DNA from: an uncultured Halomicronema sp.
GTDB lineage: Bacteria > Cyanobacteriota > Cyanobacteriia > Phormidesmidales > Phormidesmidaceae
Reading direction: 5' to 3'
NCBI GenBank assembly: GCA_937899725.1
Contig: CALCCA010000113.1
Span: 1 to 64,000 of the forward strand
DNA length: 64,000 nt
Part shown: positions 55,557 to 64,000 of the stretch, piece by piece
Position numbering within the stretch: the first letter of the stretch is position 1
How the letters are laid out: each line of letters begins with the position of its first letter
Program-made: the position numbers and the translations under genes
The notes under the pieces: generated by a model
Told to the model about the DNA's origin: nothing
What the model saw: only the letters and a program-made list of their open reading frames with translations
Databases searched by the model: none

Positions 55557-58500
55557 CTATTTTTGGGTCGGTGTGGTGTAAGCTTCCAACTCTTTGTAAA
55601 GGGGCTTAGGAGGCGTCGAACGGAATCGACGAAAGAAATTGCCGATGCCACCTTGCAAGCCATCGATGTAGGTAAAGAAGACGGGCACAACCACCAGCGT
55701 TAACAGCGTTGACGTTGTGAATCCACCAATTACCGCGATCGCCATCGGACTACGTGTTTCACTCCCGGCTCCCCACTCTAAGGCAATGGGCACCATCCCC
55801 GCCATAGTCGAAATCGACGTCATCAAAATAGGGCGTAAGCGAGTAGTCCCCGCTTCGATGACCGCTTGGCGACGAGACTTACCCTCAGCCTTCGCAATCA
55901 GCGCATAGTCCACCAGTAGAATCGCGTTTTTGGTCACCAAACCCATGAGTAACACCACGCCGATCAGCGCGAATAGCCCCAAGGGCTTTTGTGTCACCAG
56001 CAGGCCCATCAGCGCACCCCCGACGGAAAGCGGTAGCGCTGCCATTACTGCCAGGGGATACAAGAAGCTGTTATACAGCAGCACCAGTACCGCATAAATC
56101 ATCAGGACAGCGGTGCCCAGAGCCAACAAAAATCGGCTGAAGATTTCCTGCATGATTTCTGCATCCCCGGCAGGCTGTTGCTGCACATCGGAGGGCAAAT
56201 TTTGCAGAGCTGGCAGCGGGTTAACGGCGGCGAGTCCTTGCCCCAGGGTGATGCCTTGCAGGTTGCCCCCAATCGTGACTTGGCGAGAGCGATCAAAGCG
56301 ATCGATCTGCGCGGGGCCACTGCCAAAGGCCACATCAGCAACCGCCACCAGCGGCACCAGATTGCTATTGTCGCCCGGCACTTTGAGCTGACGCAAGGTG
56401 TCAATCTGGTCGCGATAGACAGGATCAAGCTGAATACGAATGGGAATCTGGCGATCGCCCAGCGTAAATTCAGCCAGGTTAGATTCCGTATCGCCCAGGG
56501 TCGCCAAAAAAGCCGTGTTGGCGATCGCCTGCACTGAGACCCCCAAGTCGGCAGCCCGTAATGGATTAGGGGTAATTAAAATTTCTGGCTTCACTAAACT
56601 GGCGCTTGAGGTGACTTCAACCAGTCCAGCCACTGCTCGCATTTGTCGGGTCAGGGCGTTAGAAGCCTCGAGCAGCGTTGTCGGATTCTCGCCCTTGAGG
56701 ATGATCGTCAGGTCTTTGCTCTCGCCACCCGCGCCCTGACTTTCAAAACTGATGCGAGCCCCCGGCACAACTTGAAACAGTTGGCGGGCCGATCTTTCAA
56801 ACTCTTTTTGGGTAATCGTGCGCTCCGCCTCAGACTTCAGCCGCACAAATAGCGTAGCGGTATTAATTCCATCTCCGCCTTCCGAAGCCAGCACCGTTTG
56901 CACTGCCGCTTCAGACAGCAAATCATCAGTCAACCGTTCTGTAATTTGATGGGTATCTGACAGGGTTGAACCCGGCGGCAGTTCGACAATCACGGTAGAC
57001 AGGCCAGTATCACCCGATTCAAACAGGCTGGTGGGAATGTAGGGCACCAGCATCACACTGCCCACAAAAAAGACGAGAGCCAGTGTCACCGTCAGGAATC
57101 GGTTGCGCAGTCCAGCCTTGAGCAGCGTTTGATAAGGATGTAGGCGACGGCGAGACGACGACGTATGACCATTCAAAGCCGGCGCAGGCTCACCCTGAGG
57201 CGGCTTTGATTTCAGCAAGTAAGCAGCCATCACCGGGGTCATCAGTCGGGCCACCAGGGTCGAAAACATGGTGGCAGTAGCCACCGTGACACCAAACGGC
57301 TTGAAAAACTGTCCGGGAATGCCGCCCATAAAGGCCACGGGAATAAAGACAGCCACGATAGTTGCGGTCGTCGTCACCACCGCTAGCCCCACTTCAGCCG
57401 TTGAGTCAGTCGCCGCCTTAATGGGCGGTTTACCCATGCGAATGTGACGTTCGACGTTTTCAATCTCGACGATCGCGTCATCGACCAAATTCCCCACAGC
57501 TAGGGTCAATCCCAGCAGCGACATGCTGTTGAGGGTGTAGCCAAACCATTCAATGACTAAAAAGGTAGGAATGATCGACAGCGGTAAAGCGGTCGCCGTG
57601 ATCAAGGTGGCTCGCCAGTCTCGCAGAAACACGCCGACCACAACCACCGCTAAAAGACAGCCGATGACCAGCGCTTCAATCGAAGCCTGATAAGAGTCGC
57701 GGATATCGGTAGCGCGGGTGAAAATGAGCTGAAAATCGATATCTTCGGGTAGGGTTGCTTCTAATTCGGCGACCTGAGCGGTCACCCCCTCTTCAACCGA
57801 TACCAGCACGCTGCCGGTACTCCGCAATACCGAAAAAGCCACCACCGGTTGGTTATTGAAATAGGCCGCCTGCCGAGTTTCAGCGACGCCCCGTTCCACC
57901 GTGCCCAAACTTCTCAGCGGGACGGCAGTGCCGTTAGGCAGCTGAATCTGATACGTTGCAAAGGCGGCCACCGTTGGGGCACTGCCCAGGGTGCGTAAGC
58001 CTTGTTCTTGCTGGCCGACCGTCGCTCGCCCACTGGGCAAGTTGACGTTGAGCGCACGAATCTGATCATTCACCTGAGACGCAGTAATGCCCAGGGCATC
58101 GAGCTGATTGGGGTCGAGATCAATCCGAATTTCAGGATCGACGCCCCCGATACGATTAACCTGCGCAACACCAGACACCGAGAGCAAACTGCGGCTGATG
58201 TCGCGATCAACCAGATCGCTCAGTTCCTCCACCGATCGCTGATCGGAAATCACCGCATAGGTCAGAATTGAGCCCCCTTCAAAATCCAACCGGCGGACAA
58301 TCGGATCTTGGGCGCTACCGGGCAAGTCGGAACGAATCCGGGCGATCGCATCGCGCACATCATTGGTGGCGCGATCGGTATCCGTTCCCAGCGTGAAGCT
58401 AATTACAGTCTGAGAGCTACCATCCGTGATGGTTGAGCGGATTTCGTCAATGTTGCCCAGCCCCGCAACGGCGTCCTCAACATTTTTGGTGACCTGAGTT

Positions 58501-58685
58501 TCGAGCTCCTCAGGGCCGGCACCAGTTTGATTGACCGTAACCAGCACCGCCGGAAAGTCGATATTCGGGTTCAAATCCACCCCGAGGCGACCAAAGGAAA
58601 CGAGCCCTGCCAGCGTCAACACTAAGAACAGAACCAAGGTGGGAATCGGGCGGCGAATCGACCAGCCGGAGAGGTTAAAAGACAT
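55557..58685 (-). CDS. RND efflux transporter permease (AcrB/HAE1 type)
   Basis: 1042 residues, full length for the family. N-terminus WSIRRPIPTLVLFLVLTLAG as first helix. Two large periplasmic loops (starting DLNPNIDFPAVLVTVNQTGA and SLFESGDTGLSTVIVELPPG). The proton-relay Asp pair is in helix 4 (LVDDAIVEIENVERH), and the helix-10/11 motif is MGLVTKNAILLVDYA. Works in the inner membrane with an adaptor (next gene, 58847) and an unlinked TolC-like channel; substrate unknown. It is co-oriented with the adaptor with 161 bases between, and the upstream Fur-like box hints at iron or stress control. Confidence 0.93.
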   Translation of the reverse strand: MSFNLSGWSIRRPIPTLVLFLVLTLAGLVSFGRLGVDLNPNIDFPAVLVTVNQTGAGPEELETQVTKNVEDAVAGLGNIDEIRSTITDGSSQTVISFTLGTDTDRATNDVRDAIARIRSDLPGSAQDPIVRRLDFEGGSILTYAVISDQRSVEELSDLVDRDISRSLLSVSGVAQVNRIGGVDPEIRIDLDPNQLDALGITASQVNDQIRALNVNLPSGRATVGQQEQGLRTLGSAPTVAAFATYQIQLPNGTAVPLRSLGTVERGVAETRQAAYFNNQPVVAFSVLRSTGSVLVSVEEGVTAQVAELEATLPEDIDFQLIFTRATDIRDSYQASIEALVIGCLLAVVVVGVFLRDWRATLITATALPLSIIPTFLVIEWFGYTLNSMSLLGLTLAVGNLVDDAIVEIENVERHIRMGKPPIKAATDSTAEVGLAVVTTTATIVAVFIPVAFMGGIPGQFFKPFGVTVATATMFSTLVARLMTPVMAAYLLKSKPPQGEPAPALNGHTSSSRRRLHPYQTLLKAGLRNRFLTVTLALVFFVGSVMLVPYIPTSLFESGDTGLSTVIVELPPGSTLSDTHQITERLTDDLLSEAAVQTVLASEGGDGINTATLFVRLKSEAERTITQKEFERSARQLFQVVPGARISFESQGAGGESKDLTIILKGENPTTLLEASNALTRQMRAVAGLVEVTSSASLVKPEILITPNPLRAADLGVSVQAIANTAFLATLGDTESNLAEFTLGDRQIPIRIQLDPVYRDQIDTLRQLKVPGDNSNLVPLVAVADVAFGSGPAQIDRFDRSRQVTIGGNLQGITLGQGLAAVNPLPALQNLPSDVQQQPAGDAEIMQEIFSRFLLALGTAVLMIYAVLVLLYNSFLYPLAVMAALPLSVGGALMGLLVTQKPLGLFALIGVVLLMGLVTKNAILLVDYALIAKAEGKSRRQAVIEAGTTRLRPILMTSISTMAGMVPIALEWGAGSETRSPMAIAVIGGFTTSTLLTLVVVPVFFTYIDGLQGGIGNFFRRFRSTPPKPLYKELEAYTTPTQK

Positions 58686-58846
58686 AGGGGGGAGGAATCG
58701 TCAGTGGGTAGAAAGGGTTAGGGCCCAAAGGGGTCAGCGGCAGGGCAAGACATTGCTCTCATCAGAGATATTGGCGCGACCGACAATTTTGATCGAAGGC
58801 ACTGAAACCGGTTGGTTCCTAAGGCGCATCGGGTAGAACATCGGCT

Positions 58847-60139
58847 TTATTCCGCCACGGTCACGGTATCGCCGTCCTGCACATAGCCCGCGCCCGCCAC
58901 AATGACCTGTTCCCCAGCATCGAGTCCCTGCAAAATCTCGACCTGATCGGGGGCATCTCCCGCACCGGCGACGCGAGCACCAATCTCAATGCTGCGAGCC
59001 ACCGCCGTTTGATCGGCATCCAACACATAGACACGAACAGAGCCATCCGGTTGCGGCAACAGCGCTGTCGCGGGCACCGTTAGCCCCGTTCGCTGCCCGA
59101 CTTGAATATCGGCCTGCAAAAACATCCCCGCTCGCAAGCGATCACTCGCAGGCAGTTGAATCACCACCTCAGCAGTGCGCGTTTGCGGATCGATCAGCGG
59201 CTGAATCTCTTGCACCGTGCCTTGCAGCCGCAGATCAGAGTCAATGCTCGACGTCACGACAGCAGGTACGCCTACCTGAACTTTGGTCAATTGAGCCTGT
59301 GGCACCTCTCCCGCCAGCTCTAGCTGATTCCCTTGAATCAGCGATACCAGTTGATCCGAGGTCGATGATACATCGCCCACGCTCGCCGGTCGCTCTGCCA
59401 CGATGCCTGCCATCGGCGCGTTAACGGTAGTCCGAGTTAGTTGGGTTTGCAGGCGAGCCAGCTCTGACTGCTCACTGCGAATCGTCGCTGCAGCGCTGGC
59501 CACGTTGGCCTCAGCCACCCCCACTGACTCGCGCGCCGTGAGCGCTTGGGTCGTGCGACTATCCAGCTCTTCGCTACTGACGGCCCCTTGATCGGCCAGT
59601 GATTGGTAGCGCTGTCGATTCGCTTGCGCTTCTACTAGTAGGGCCTTGGCCTGAGACAAGTTAGCGGTTTGCTGCTGGAGTTGCGCTTGCGCCACATCAA
59701 TCTGCGCTTGCGCTCGCTGAATTTGATTGCGCAACTCGGTATCGTCCAGCCTCACTAAAGGCTGCCCCGCGCCGACGAGATCGCCTTCCTCCACTAACAC
59801 CTGGCGAATTTGCAAGCCGCCAATTTGCGGTGTCACTGCCAATAAATCACTTGCCTGCACCGTCCCCGTCACCGTCAGCTGCTCAGTAACTGGACCCACC
59901 TGCACGGGAACAACCGTCACCGTTTGTGCACTGACTTGGCTACTCGGCTCGCTCACCGGAGCGGGACTAGGTGCCGCGGCCCCGCCGACAAAGCGAGCCC
60001 CCACCAGGGCGATCGCCATCCCGAGGCCGACCCCCACCAGCAATTTGCCGTAGCCGCTCGACGCTTCGGTGAAACCCTTCCTTGAAGATGTCTCATCGGC
60101 CGTCAAAGCAGTTGAATCTTGGTCTTGAAGTGATGTCAC
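58847..60139 (-). CDS. RND periplasmic adaptor (membrane fusion protein)
   Basis: 430 residues. A single membrane anchor near residues 32-52 (LLVGVGLGMAIALVGARFVG), barrel-sandwich/lipoyl motif GGLQIRQVLVEEGDLVGAGQ, a coiled-coil hairpin (~135-230, AQAQIDVAQAQLQQQTANLS), the second lipoyl half TVNAPMAGIVAERPASVGDV and a C-terminal membrane-proximal domain. Links the RND pump to an outer-membrane channel. Start is GTG at 60139. First gene of the pump operon. Confidence 0.92.
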   Translation of the reverse strand: MTSLQDQDSTALTADETSSRKGFTEASSGYGKLLVGVGLGMAIALVGARFVGGAAAPSPAPVSEPSSQVSAQTVTVVPVQVGPVTEQLTVTGTVQASDLLAVTPQIGGLQIRQVLVEEGDLVGAGQPLVRLDDTELRNQIQRAQAQIDVAQAQLQQQTANLSQAKALLVEAQANRQRYQSLADQGAVSSEELDSRTTQALTARESVGVAEANVASAAATIRSEQSELARLQTQLTRTTVNAPMAGIVAERPASVGDVSSTSDQLVSLIQGNQLELAGEVPQAQLTKVQVGVPAVVTSSIDSDLRLQGTVQEIQPLIDPQTRTAEVVIQLPASDRLRAGMFLQADIQVGQRTGLTVPATALLPQPDGSVRVYVLDADQTAVARSIEIGARVAGAGDAPDQVEILQGLDAGEQVIVAGAGYVQDGDTVTVAE

Positions 60140-60178
60140 GATGTTTTTCTGACGAACTGTATTTTTTGACGAACCGAA

Positions 60179-60201
60179 GTTGAGAATGAGTCATCGTTAA
60201 G
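60179..60201 (-). promoter_or_regulatory. Fur-like box upstream of the RND operon
   Basis: AGTTGAGAATGAGTCATC (60179-60196) about 40 bases before the adaptor start, with a further TTCATTATGACTT at 60211. It resembles the boxes in the siderophore region. An iron-regulated RND pump could export siderophore or another compound. Confidence 0.4.
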
Positions 60202-60449
60202 AAGTGTATCTTCATTATGACTTAAGATTTCCCGACTGCGGGGCCGAGAGCTGCTCTATGCGACCTCGACAGCGGCCACCCCGCCAACTCAATGGGCTCG
60301 ACCACCGCCGCTCTGAAGGCGGCCTCACTTCACCGCAGAATGCTGATTCCTCAGCATTACCAGGGGCAAAAAACGCCCCATCGTCCCGGTCTGCCAACCT
60401 CTCTAGCCAAGGACAGGCAATCGCCCCAGCCCTGCTCACCGCCAAAAAA

Positions 60450-60493
60450 AAGCAGCGAGCGAGAGACTCCTTTAGTTCTCCCGTTCGCTGCTT
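60450..60493 (-). terminator. Intrinsic terminator after the DoxX gene
   Basis: On the minus strand a stem of AAGCAGCGA paired with TCGCTGCTT, extended by further pairs on the loop side, is followed by a run of eight T (60443-60450 region). This is a classic Rho-independent terminator 55-100 bases after the DoxX stop. On the plus strand the stem is followed by TTAAAAATC, so it is mainly for minus-strand transcription. Confidence 0.75.
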
Positions 60494-60547
60494 AAAAATC
60501 TCAGGACGACAGACGCAAAGCCACCCCGCCTAAGTTGTCAATCGTGA

Positions 60548-61087
60548 CTACGAAACTGTGGTCTTGTCCTGAGCCAACTCAGACGCTTGGTAGGACTTTT
60601 CGAGACGCATGATCTGCTTTTCCTTGAGCGACAGCACAGTGTTGTCTAGGAAATTAGTAATCAGCGCATCGAAGGAGTAGAGACCCGCACCATTGACTAA
60701 GAAGTACAGGAACGAAGCTGCATAAATCGCGGACAGCTCCAGATAGGGCAAGCTCAAGCCAGCAACCGAAATGTGGTGATACATTGCCACACACATGGTG
60801 CCAAACAGGCCCAGCGAAGCAAACCGGCTAAACAGACCAATGGCTAGCAAAGGCGCACCGATCAGTTCCGTGTAAGCAGCCACGTAGCTGAGAAAGATCG
60901 GAAAAGGCAGGCCCAGATACTCAACGTAAGCACGGGCAAAATTTTCGATATCTGCTAGCTTGTCGAGTCCGTTGTGAACCATCATGATCCCCAAGGTTAC
61001 CCGCAAAATTGCGAGGGTTGTTTGAGACAGAGTGTTAGCAGAAACATTGGGCCGAAAAAGCTTGGCGGCAGTGGCAGTGAGTTGCAT
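60548..61087 (-). CDS. DoxX-family membrane protein
   Basis: 179 residues with four membrane helices (ILRVTLGIMMVHNGLDKLAD at the start, SYVAAYTELIGAPLLAIGLF, LGLFGTMCVAMYHH, LELSAIYAASFLYFLVNGAG). The DoxX fold is seen in proteins linked to redox or sulfur metabolism, with no single agreed function. Followed by a strong terminator; AT-rich promoter region upstream (61100-61130). Confidence 0.88.
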   Translation of the reverse strand: MQLTATAAKLFRPNVSANTLSQTTLAILRVTLGIMMVHNGLDKLADIENFARAYVEYLGLPFPIFLSYVAAYTELIGAPLLAIGLFSRFASLGLFGTMCVAMYHHISVAGLSLPYLELSAIYAASFLYFLVNGAGLYSFDALITNFLDNTVLSLKEKQIMRLEKSYQASELAQDKTTVS

Positions 61088-61495
61088 GATTGAGAGGTAC
61101 CGGTTATGAGATTCATCAATATATACTTAACTTAACAATTTCCTTAAGAAATGCAAATGCACAATGGTGCAGATTTCTGATTTTTGAGCAGAAATCTGCA
61201 CTGCGATAGAAAAAACTGTCTTCAGTCCGCTCCCACGCTTTGAGGAAAAGACTCTGCATGATGGATGGCACGGCTCGAGATCGCTGCCTTTAGGGCACAG
61301 GCATAATCTCATCTCGTCATCTCCCAGCCTGGAAATATGTCGTCGATTTGAGAGTTATTCCCTAGCGCCGTGGCCAAAATGATCGGCCCATCAAGGTCAG
61401 GCCTGCTAGACCAAGGGGCAACTCAAGGATTGCCGTTAAGCTTTTCGCCCATGCCTCTACAACTGGGTCCTCAGCCGAACAGGTGAAATGTTGGG
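61088..61495. other. Intergenic region between DoxX and glutaredoxin genes
   Basis: No gene supported. The first 60 bases before DoxX are AT-rich with a TTAACTTAAC-type repeat, a likely promoter. The remainder shows no recognised family or RNA. Confidence 0.4.
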
Positions 61496-61813
61496 CTAGA
61501 GCGGCGCCGGTTCAGTCAGCAAGGGGGCTAGCTGTCCCTTGGCATCAAGGGCATACAGCTCATCACAACCGCCAATATGCTCATTGTTGATAAAAATCTG
61601 CGGCACGCTTTTGCGACCGTTGGCTCGCTCTGCCATGCGAACGCGCGCGCCGCCATCACCGTCAATCTTGTATTCCGTAAATTCGACGCCTTTCCACCAC
61701 AGTAGCAATTTAGCCCGAATGCAGTAGGGGCAGGTTTGCCAGGTGTAGATTTCGACCTGAGCAACTACATCATCAGAATGACGGTCAATCAAACGGCTTA
61801 AAAATGACAGCAT
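61496..61813 (-). CDS. grxC: Glutaredoxin 3-type protein
   Basis: 105 residues, thioredoxin fold with dithiol active site CPYC in YTWQTCPYCIRAKLLLWWKG, the cis-Pro in SVPQIFINNEHIGG and the GGCDEL motif. It reduces disulfides with glutathione in the cytoplasm. An N-terminal extension of ~20 residues (MLSFLSRLIDRHSDD) precedes the usual start. Confidence 0.93.
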   Translation of the reverse strand: MLSFLSRLIDRHSDDVVAQVEIYTWQTCPYCIRAKLLLWWKGVEFTEYKIDGDGGARVRMAERANGRKSVPQIFINNEHIGGCDELYALDAKGQLAPLLTEPAPL

Positions 61814-61945
61814 CGTTGGCGAATAAATAAAAGGAAGCGCTGCGGAATGACTGATTTTTCCAGCGCTCCCTCATGGTAAAGAAAATTGAGGGCAATCGTG
61901 AGCAGCTAGCACCAGAGCGATCTCTGCCGTCAAACTTGCGAGCAA

Positions 61946-62018
61946 TCCAGGGTACAGGAGTCGAACCTGTCTAAGGCGAATTATGAGTTCGCTGCCTAAT
62001 CCGCTCGGCCAACCCTGG
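61946..62018 (-). tRNA. trnI(CAU): tRNA with CAU anticodon, probably tRNA-Ile2
   Basis: Cloverleaf on the minus strand: acceptor CCAGGGT/ACCCTGG with A discriminator, D arm GCC...GGC, anticodon stem GCGAA/TTCGC with loop CTCATAA (CAT), T arm ACAGG-TTCGACT-CCTGT. The D arm resembles the chloroplast trnI-CAU (lysidine-modified) more than initiator or elongator Met tRNAs; identity as Ile2 is therefore inferred. Confidence 0.85.
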
Positions 62019-62307
62019 TCAGCATCCCCATTCTAGGCGAGAAATCAAATCTGCTAGGGAAGTACCTATCTCCAAATGATACGCAATATCTGACAGTTTG
62101 TTAGCCGCTTCAACACAGAGGGCGGAGATTGGCCGTTCTACCCCGGCCAGAAGATTGAGAGTAGGTTTAGGAGGCGCAGCGGCATGACAGTCGTTTCCTC
62201 AAGCCATTTGCCCTTGTCTATACTTTAGACTTTGAAAGCTGGCTTCTAACTTGATCAGAAGTTGGGGCTCAAGTTTTGCCCACATACTATCTTCGGTGAC
62301 AAGTGTT

Positions 62308-62547
62308 ATGGCTTTTTTCCGCTCTTACATTGCTCCCTTCCTGATTGTGCTGACCTTTTTAGTGGCCATGCTCGCGGTCAGTGCCCGCATCTTTTTGCCC
62401 AGTGACATGATGGCTCCCGCGCCGATTGAGGAGCCCATCGGCCAGCTCGAGATTTCACCCGCCACCCCCACAGCTAACAGCGGTGCAGCGCCTAACATTG
62501 CTGCCGGGTTGTCCGGGCTGATCGCCGCAGTCGTCAGGCGGGCTTAG
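62308..62547 (+). CDS. Small conserved cyanobacterial membrane protein
   Basis: 79 residues: one N-terminal membrane helix (SYIAPFLIVLTFLVAMLAVS) followed by ARIFLPSDMMAPAPIEEP and a Pro/Ala-rich tail. The start MAFFRSYIAPF looks like a conserved cyanobacterial hypothetical protein. ATG at 62308 is chosen over TTG at 62251. The acetyltransferase gene begins 8 bases after the stop. Function unknown. Confidence 0.7.
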   Translation: MAFFRSYIAPFLIVLTFLVAMLAVSARIFLPSDMMAPAPIEEPIGQLEISPATPTANSGAAPNIAAGLSGLIAAVVRRA

Positions 62548-62555
62548 TCAGCTGA

Positions 62556-63017
62556 ATGGCTTTTCCGGTTGCTGGCTATGGTGTACGACGCGGTTCCCGG
62601 TCGGAGCGATCGCTGTTAGTTAAATTTCTCAGCCAGACTTATCAAGAAATTGCTGGCACGCAAACATTCCATCACTTAACGCAAACGGTCGATCGCCATT
62701 TATCTGAGCAGACCCCGTTATGGTGGGTCGAAACTGAGCCCGCGTCTCAGAGTCCAGTCGGTTGTTTATGGTTAGGCAATGCGGTTGATCAGCAGCGCGG
62801 CGATCGCCATAGCTATGTGCTGGTGCTGTATGTCTCGCCAGCACACCGCCGCCGTGGCATTGCCACGGCCTTGCTCCATCAGGCCCAGGCTTGGGCTAAA
62901 GCAAGAGGAGATTATCAAATTGGGCTACAGGTCTTTGTTGACAATCCTGGGGCGATCGCGCTCTATCAAAAATTGGGCTATCAAACCCATTCCCTCTGGT
63001 TAACTAAACCCCTGTAG
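62556..63017 (+). CDS. GNAT-family N-acetyltransferase
   Basis: 153 residues. Acetyl-CoA-binding motif A is VLVLYVSPAHRRRGIATALL and motif B is the GLQVFVDNPGAIALYQKLGY region, typical of RimI-like GNAT proteins. Substrate is not deducible. Eight bases downstream of the small membrane protein gene, possibly co-transcribed. Confidence 0.9.
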   Translation: MAFPVAGYGVRRGSRSERSLLVKFLSQTYQEIAGTQTFHHLTQTVDRHLSEQTPLWWVETEPASQSPVGCLWLGNAVDQQRGDRHSYVLVLYVSPAHRRRGIATALLHQAQAWAKARGDYQIGLQVFVDNPGAIALYQKLGYQTHSLWLTKPL

Positions 63018-63163
63018 TCAAGACGGACAATAATCAGCGGCAGCGGCACCTCGACTTTCTCTTGCCATTTACGGCCTCTTACTAACTCGCTTGAAACGCT
63101 GCTTTTGCCCCAAGACGCAGGCATCCGCAGTAACCTTTTGAGAGCGACCGCTGCAGAGGCACC

Positions 63164-64000
63164 ATGATTTTTCAGCGAACCATTCCGCGCAGCGACCTTC
63201 TGTGTTTCGCACTCTTGTGGCTGGCAGCACTGGGCTTATTTGGCCTGGATTTAGGTGGCGTCCCGCTACGCGATTGGGATGAAGGCACCGTGGCTCAAGT
63301 CGCTCGTGAAATCAGTCAAGGAGGGACCTGGACAGCTTGGCTACATCCACAGCTATGGGGAGCCCCCTACCTGAATAAGCCCCCCCTCTTGCACAGCCTC
63401 ATCGCCGCCGCATTTCAAAACTTCGGCATCCATACTTGGGTGGCTCGACTACCCGGAGCCGTGTTGACCGCCACCTCCGTACCGCTGCTCTATCTTCTCG
63501 GGCGAGAAATCTTTCCCACGCGCACCTATGCGGGTTTGGGGGCAGGCATCTATCTGACCTGCTTACCGGTAGTGCGCCATGGCCGCTTAGCCATGCTAGA
63601 CGGAGCTGTCACCAGTTTTTTTATTGCTCTGTTATGGCTACTGCTGCGATCGCGTCGTCACCCAGTCGATGCTCTGGGAGTCGGCATTTGTTTCGCCTTA
63701 ATGTGCCTCACCAAAGGCATTTTAGGAATTTTGCTCCTCGCGATCGCCCTGTTGTTTTTACTGTGGGACACCCCAAAAGTCCTGCGATCGCCCTATCTAT
63801 GGGCCGGTTTGGCTCTCGGCAGTTTGCCGGTCATTGGCTGGTATTTCTTACAGTGGCAATATTACGGCCAGCAATTTTTAGATGTCACCTTGCTCAACCA
63901 AAATTTTGAGCGCGTCTGGAATGCCGTTGACAATCACCAAGGCCCCTTCTGGTACTACCTGCTGGAGTTGTTGAAATATGGCTGGCCCTGGCTAATCTTT
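63164..64000 (+). CDS. GT39/ArnT-type glycosyltransferase, 5' part only
   Basis: Open from ATG at 63164 to the window end (279 codons, unfinished). The N-terminus MIFQRTIPRSDLLCFALLWL begins a membrane helix. The family signature LRDWDEGTVAQVAREISQGG contains the catalytic-site DE, followed by NKPPLLH and repeated hydrophobic helices. This is the pattern of polyprenyl-phosphate-dependent PMT/ArnT glycosyltransferases that act on the periplasmic side of the inner membrane. Acceptor unknown. Confidence 0.88.
   Translation, partial: MIFQRTIPRSDLLCFALLWLAALGLFGLDLGGVPLRDWDEGTVAQVAREISQGGTWTAWLHPQLWGAPYLNKPPLLHSLIAAAFQNFGIHTWVARLPGAVLTATSVPLLYLLGREIFPTRTYAGLGAGIYLTCLPVVRHGRLAMLDGAVTSFFIALLWLLLRSRRHPVDALGVGICFALMCLTKGILGILLLAIALLFLLWDTPKVLRSPYLWAGLALGSLPVIGWYFLQWQYYGQQFLDVTLLNQNFERVWNAVDNHQGPFWYYLLELLKYGWPWLIF

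Noticed and set aside
60204-60533. 109-codon frame between the RND adaptor and DoxX genes
   Set aside because: It crosses a Fur-like region and an intrinsic terminator, and the product resembles nothing known.

Overview
The window looks like the chromosome of a cyanobacterium, probably a Leptolyngbya- or Nodosilinea-type filament. The evidence is the many GCGATCGC (HIP1) palindromes, TonB-dependent receptors carrying an AMIN domain, AAA-like/WD40 ATPases, an Uma2-family nuclease, and dispersed repeats typical of that phylum. No taxonomic marker gene is present, so the genus is inference.

Positions 1-35.5 kb hold six consecutive copies of one iron-scavenging module on the + strand. Each has an AraC/PchR-type regulator, a short regulatory region (tandem AraC-type operator, usually followed by a Fur-like box), an AMIN-plug-barrel TonB-dependent siderophore receptor, and a FecB-type lipoprotein binding protein. 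Module 1 also carries a heterodimeric exporter-fold ABC pair (5.3-8.9 kb). Regulator 1 is cut at its 5' end by an insertion-sequence end. Receptor 5 has two in-frame stops. Receptor 6 appears mosaic in base composition. The operators fall into three sequence classes that follow the regulator/receptor subtype. A class III operator also lies in front of an EntS/SchE-like MFS transporter at 37.5 kb, so the regulon probably includes that transporter and the ABC pair. No FecCD/FecE permease, TonB/ExbBD or siderophore biosynthesis gene is visible.

From 35.6 to 39.4 kb lie an Uma2 nuclease, a decayed copy of the SBP6 tail, a frameshifted COG4280 membrane protein, the MFS transporter, and a remnant of an integrase N-terminus. 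From 39.4 to 55.45 kb the DNA is bracketed by a 49-bp exact duplication of the 3' part of tRNA-Gly(CCC), the mark of an old site-specific integration. Inside are an AAA-like/WD40 ATPase, a second AAA-like ATPase with an altered Walker B, a RodZ-like HTH protein, then a co-oriented group: Amt, a membrane sensor with a degenerate cyclase domain, an MscS channel with a cyclic-nucleotide-binding-like domain, and an EF-hand/ankyrin glutaminase. A broken ParA-like gene and a complete IS5-type element follow.

From 55.4 to 64 kb are tRNA-Gly(CCC), an RND efflux pump and its adaptor (possibly Fur-controlled), a DoxX membrane protein, glutaredoxin, a CAU tRNA (probably tRNA-Ile2), a small conserved membrane protein, a GNAT acetyltransferase, and the start of a GT39/ArnT-type glycosyltransferase cut by the window end.
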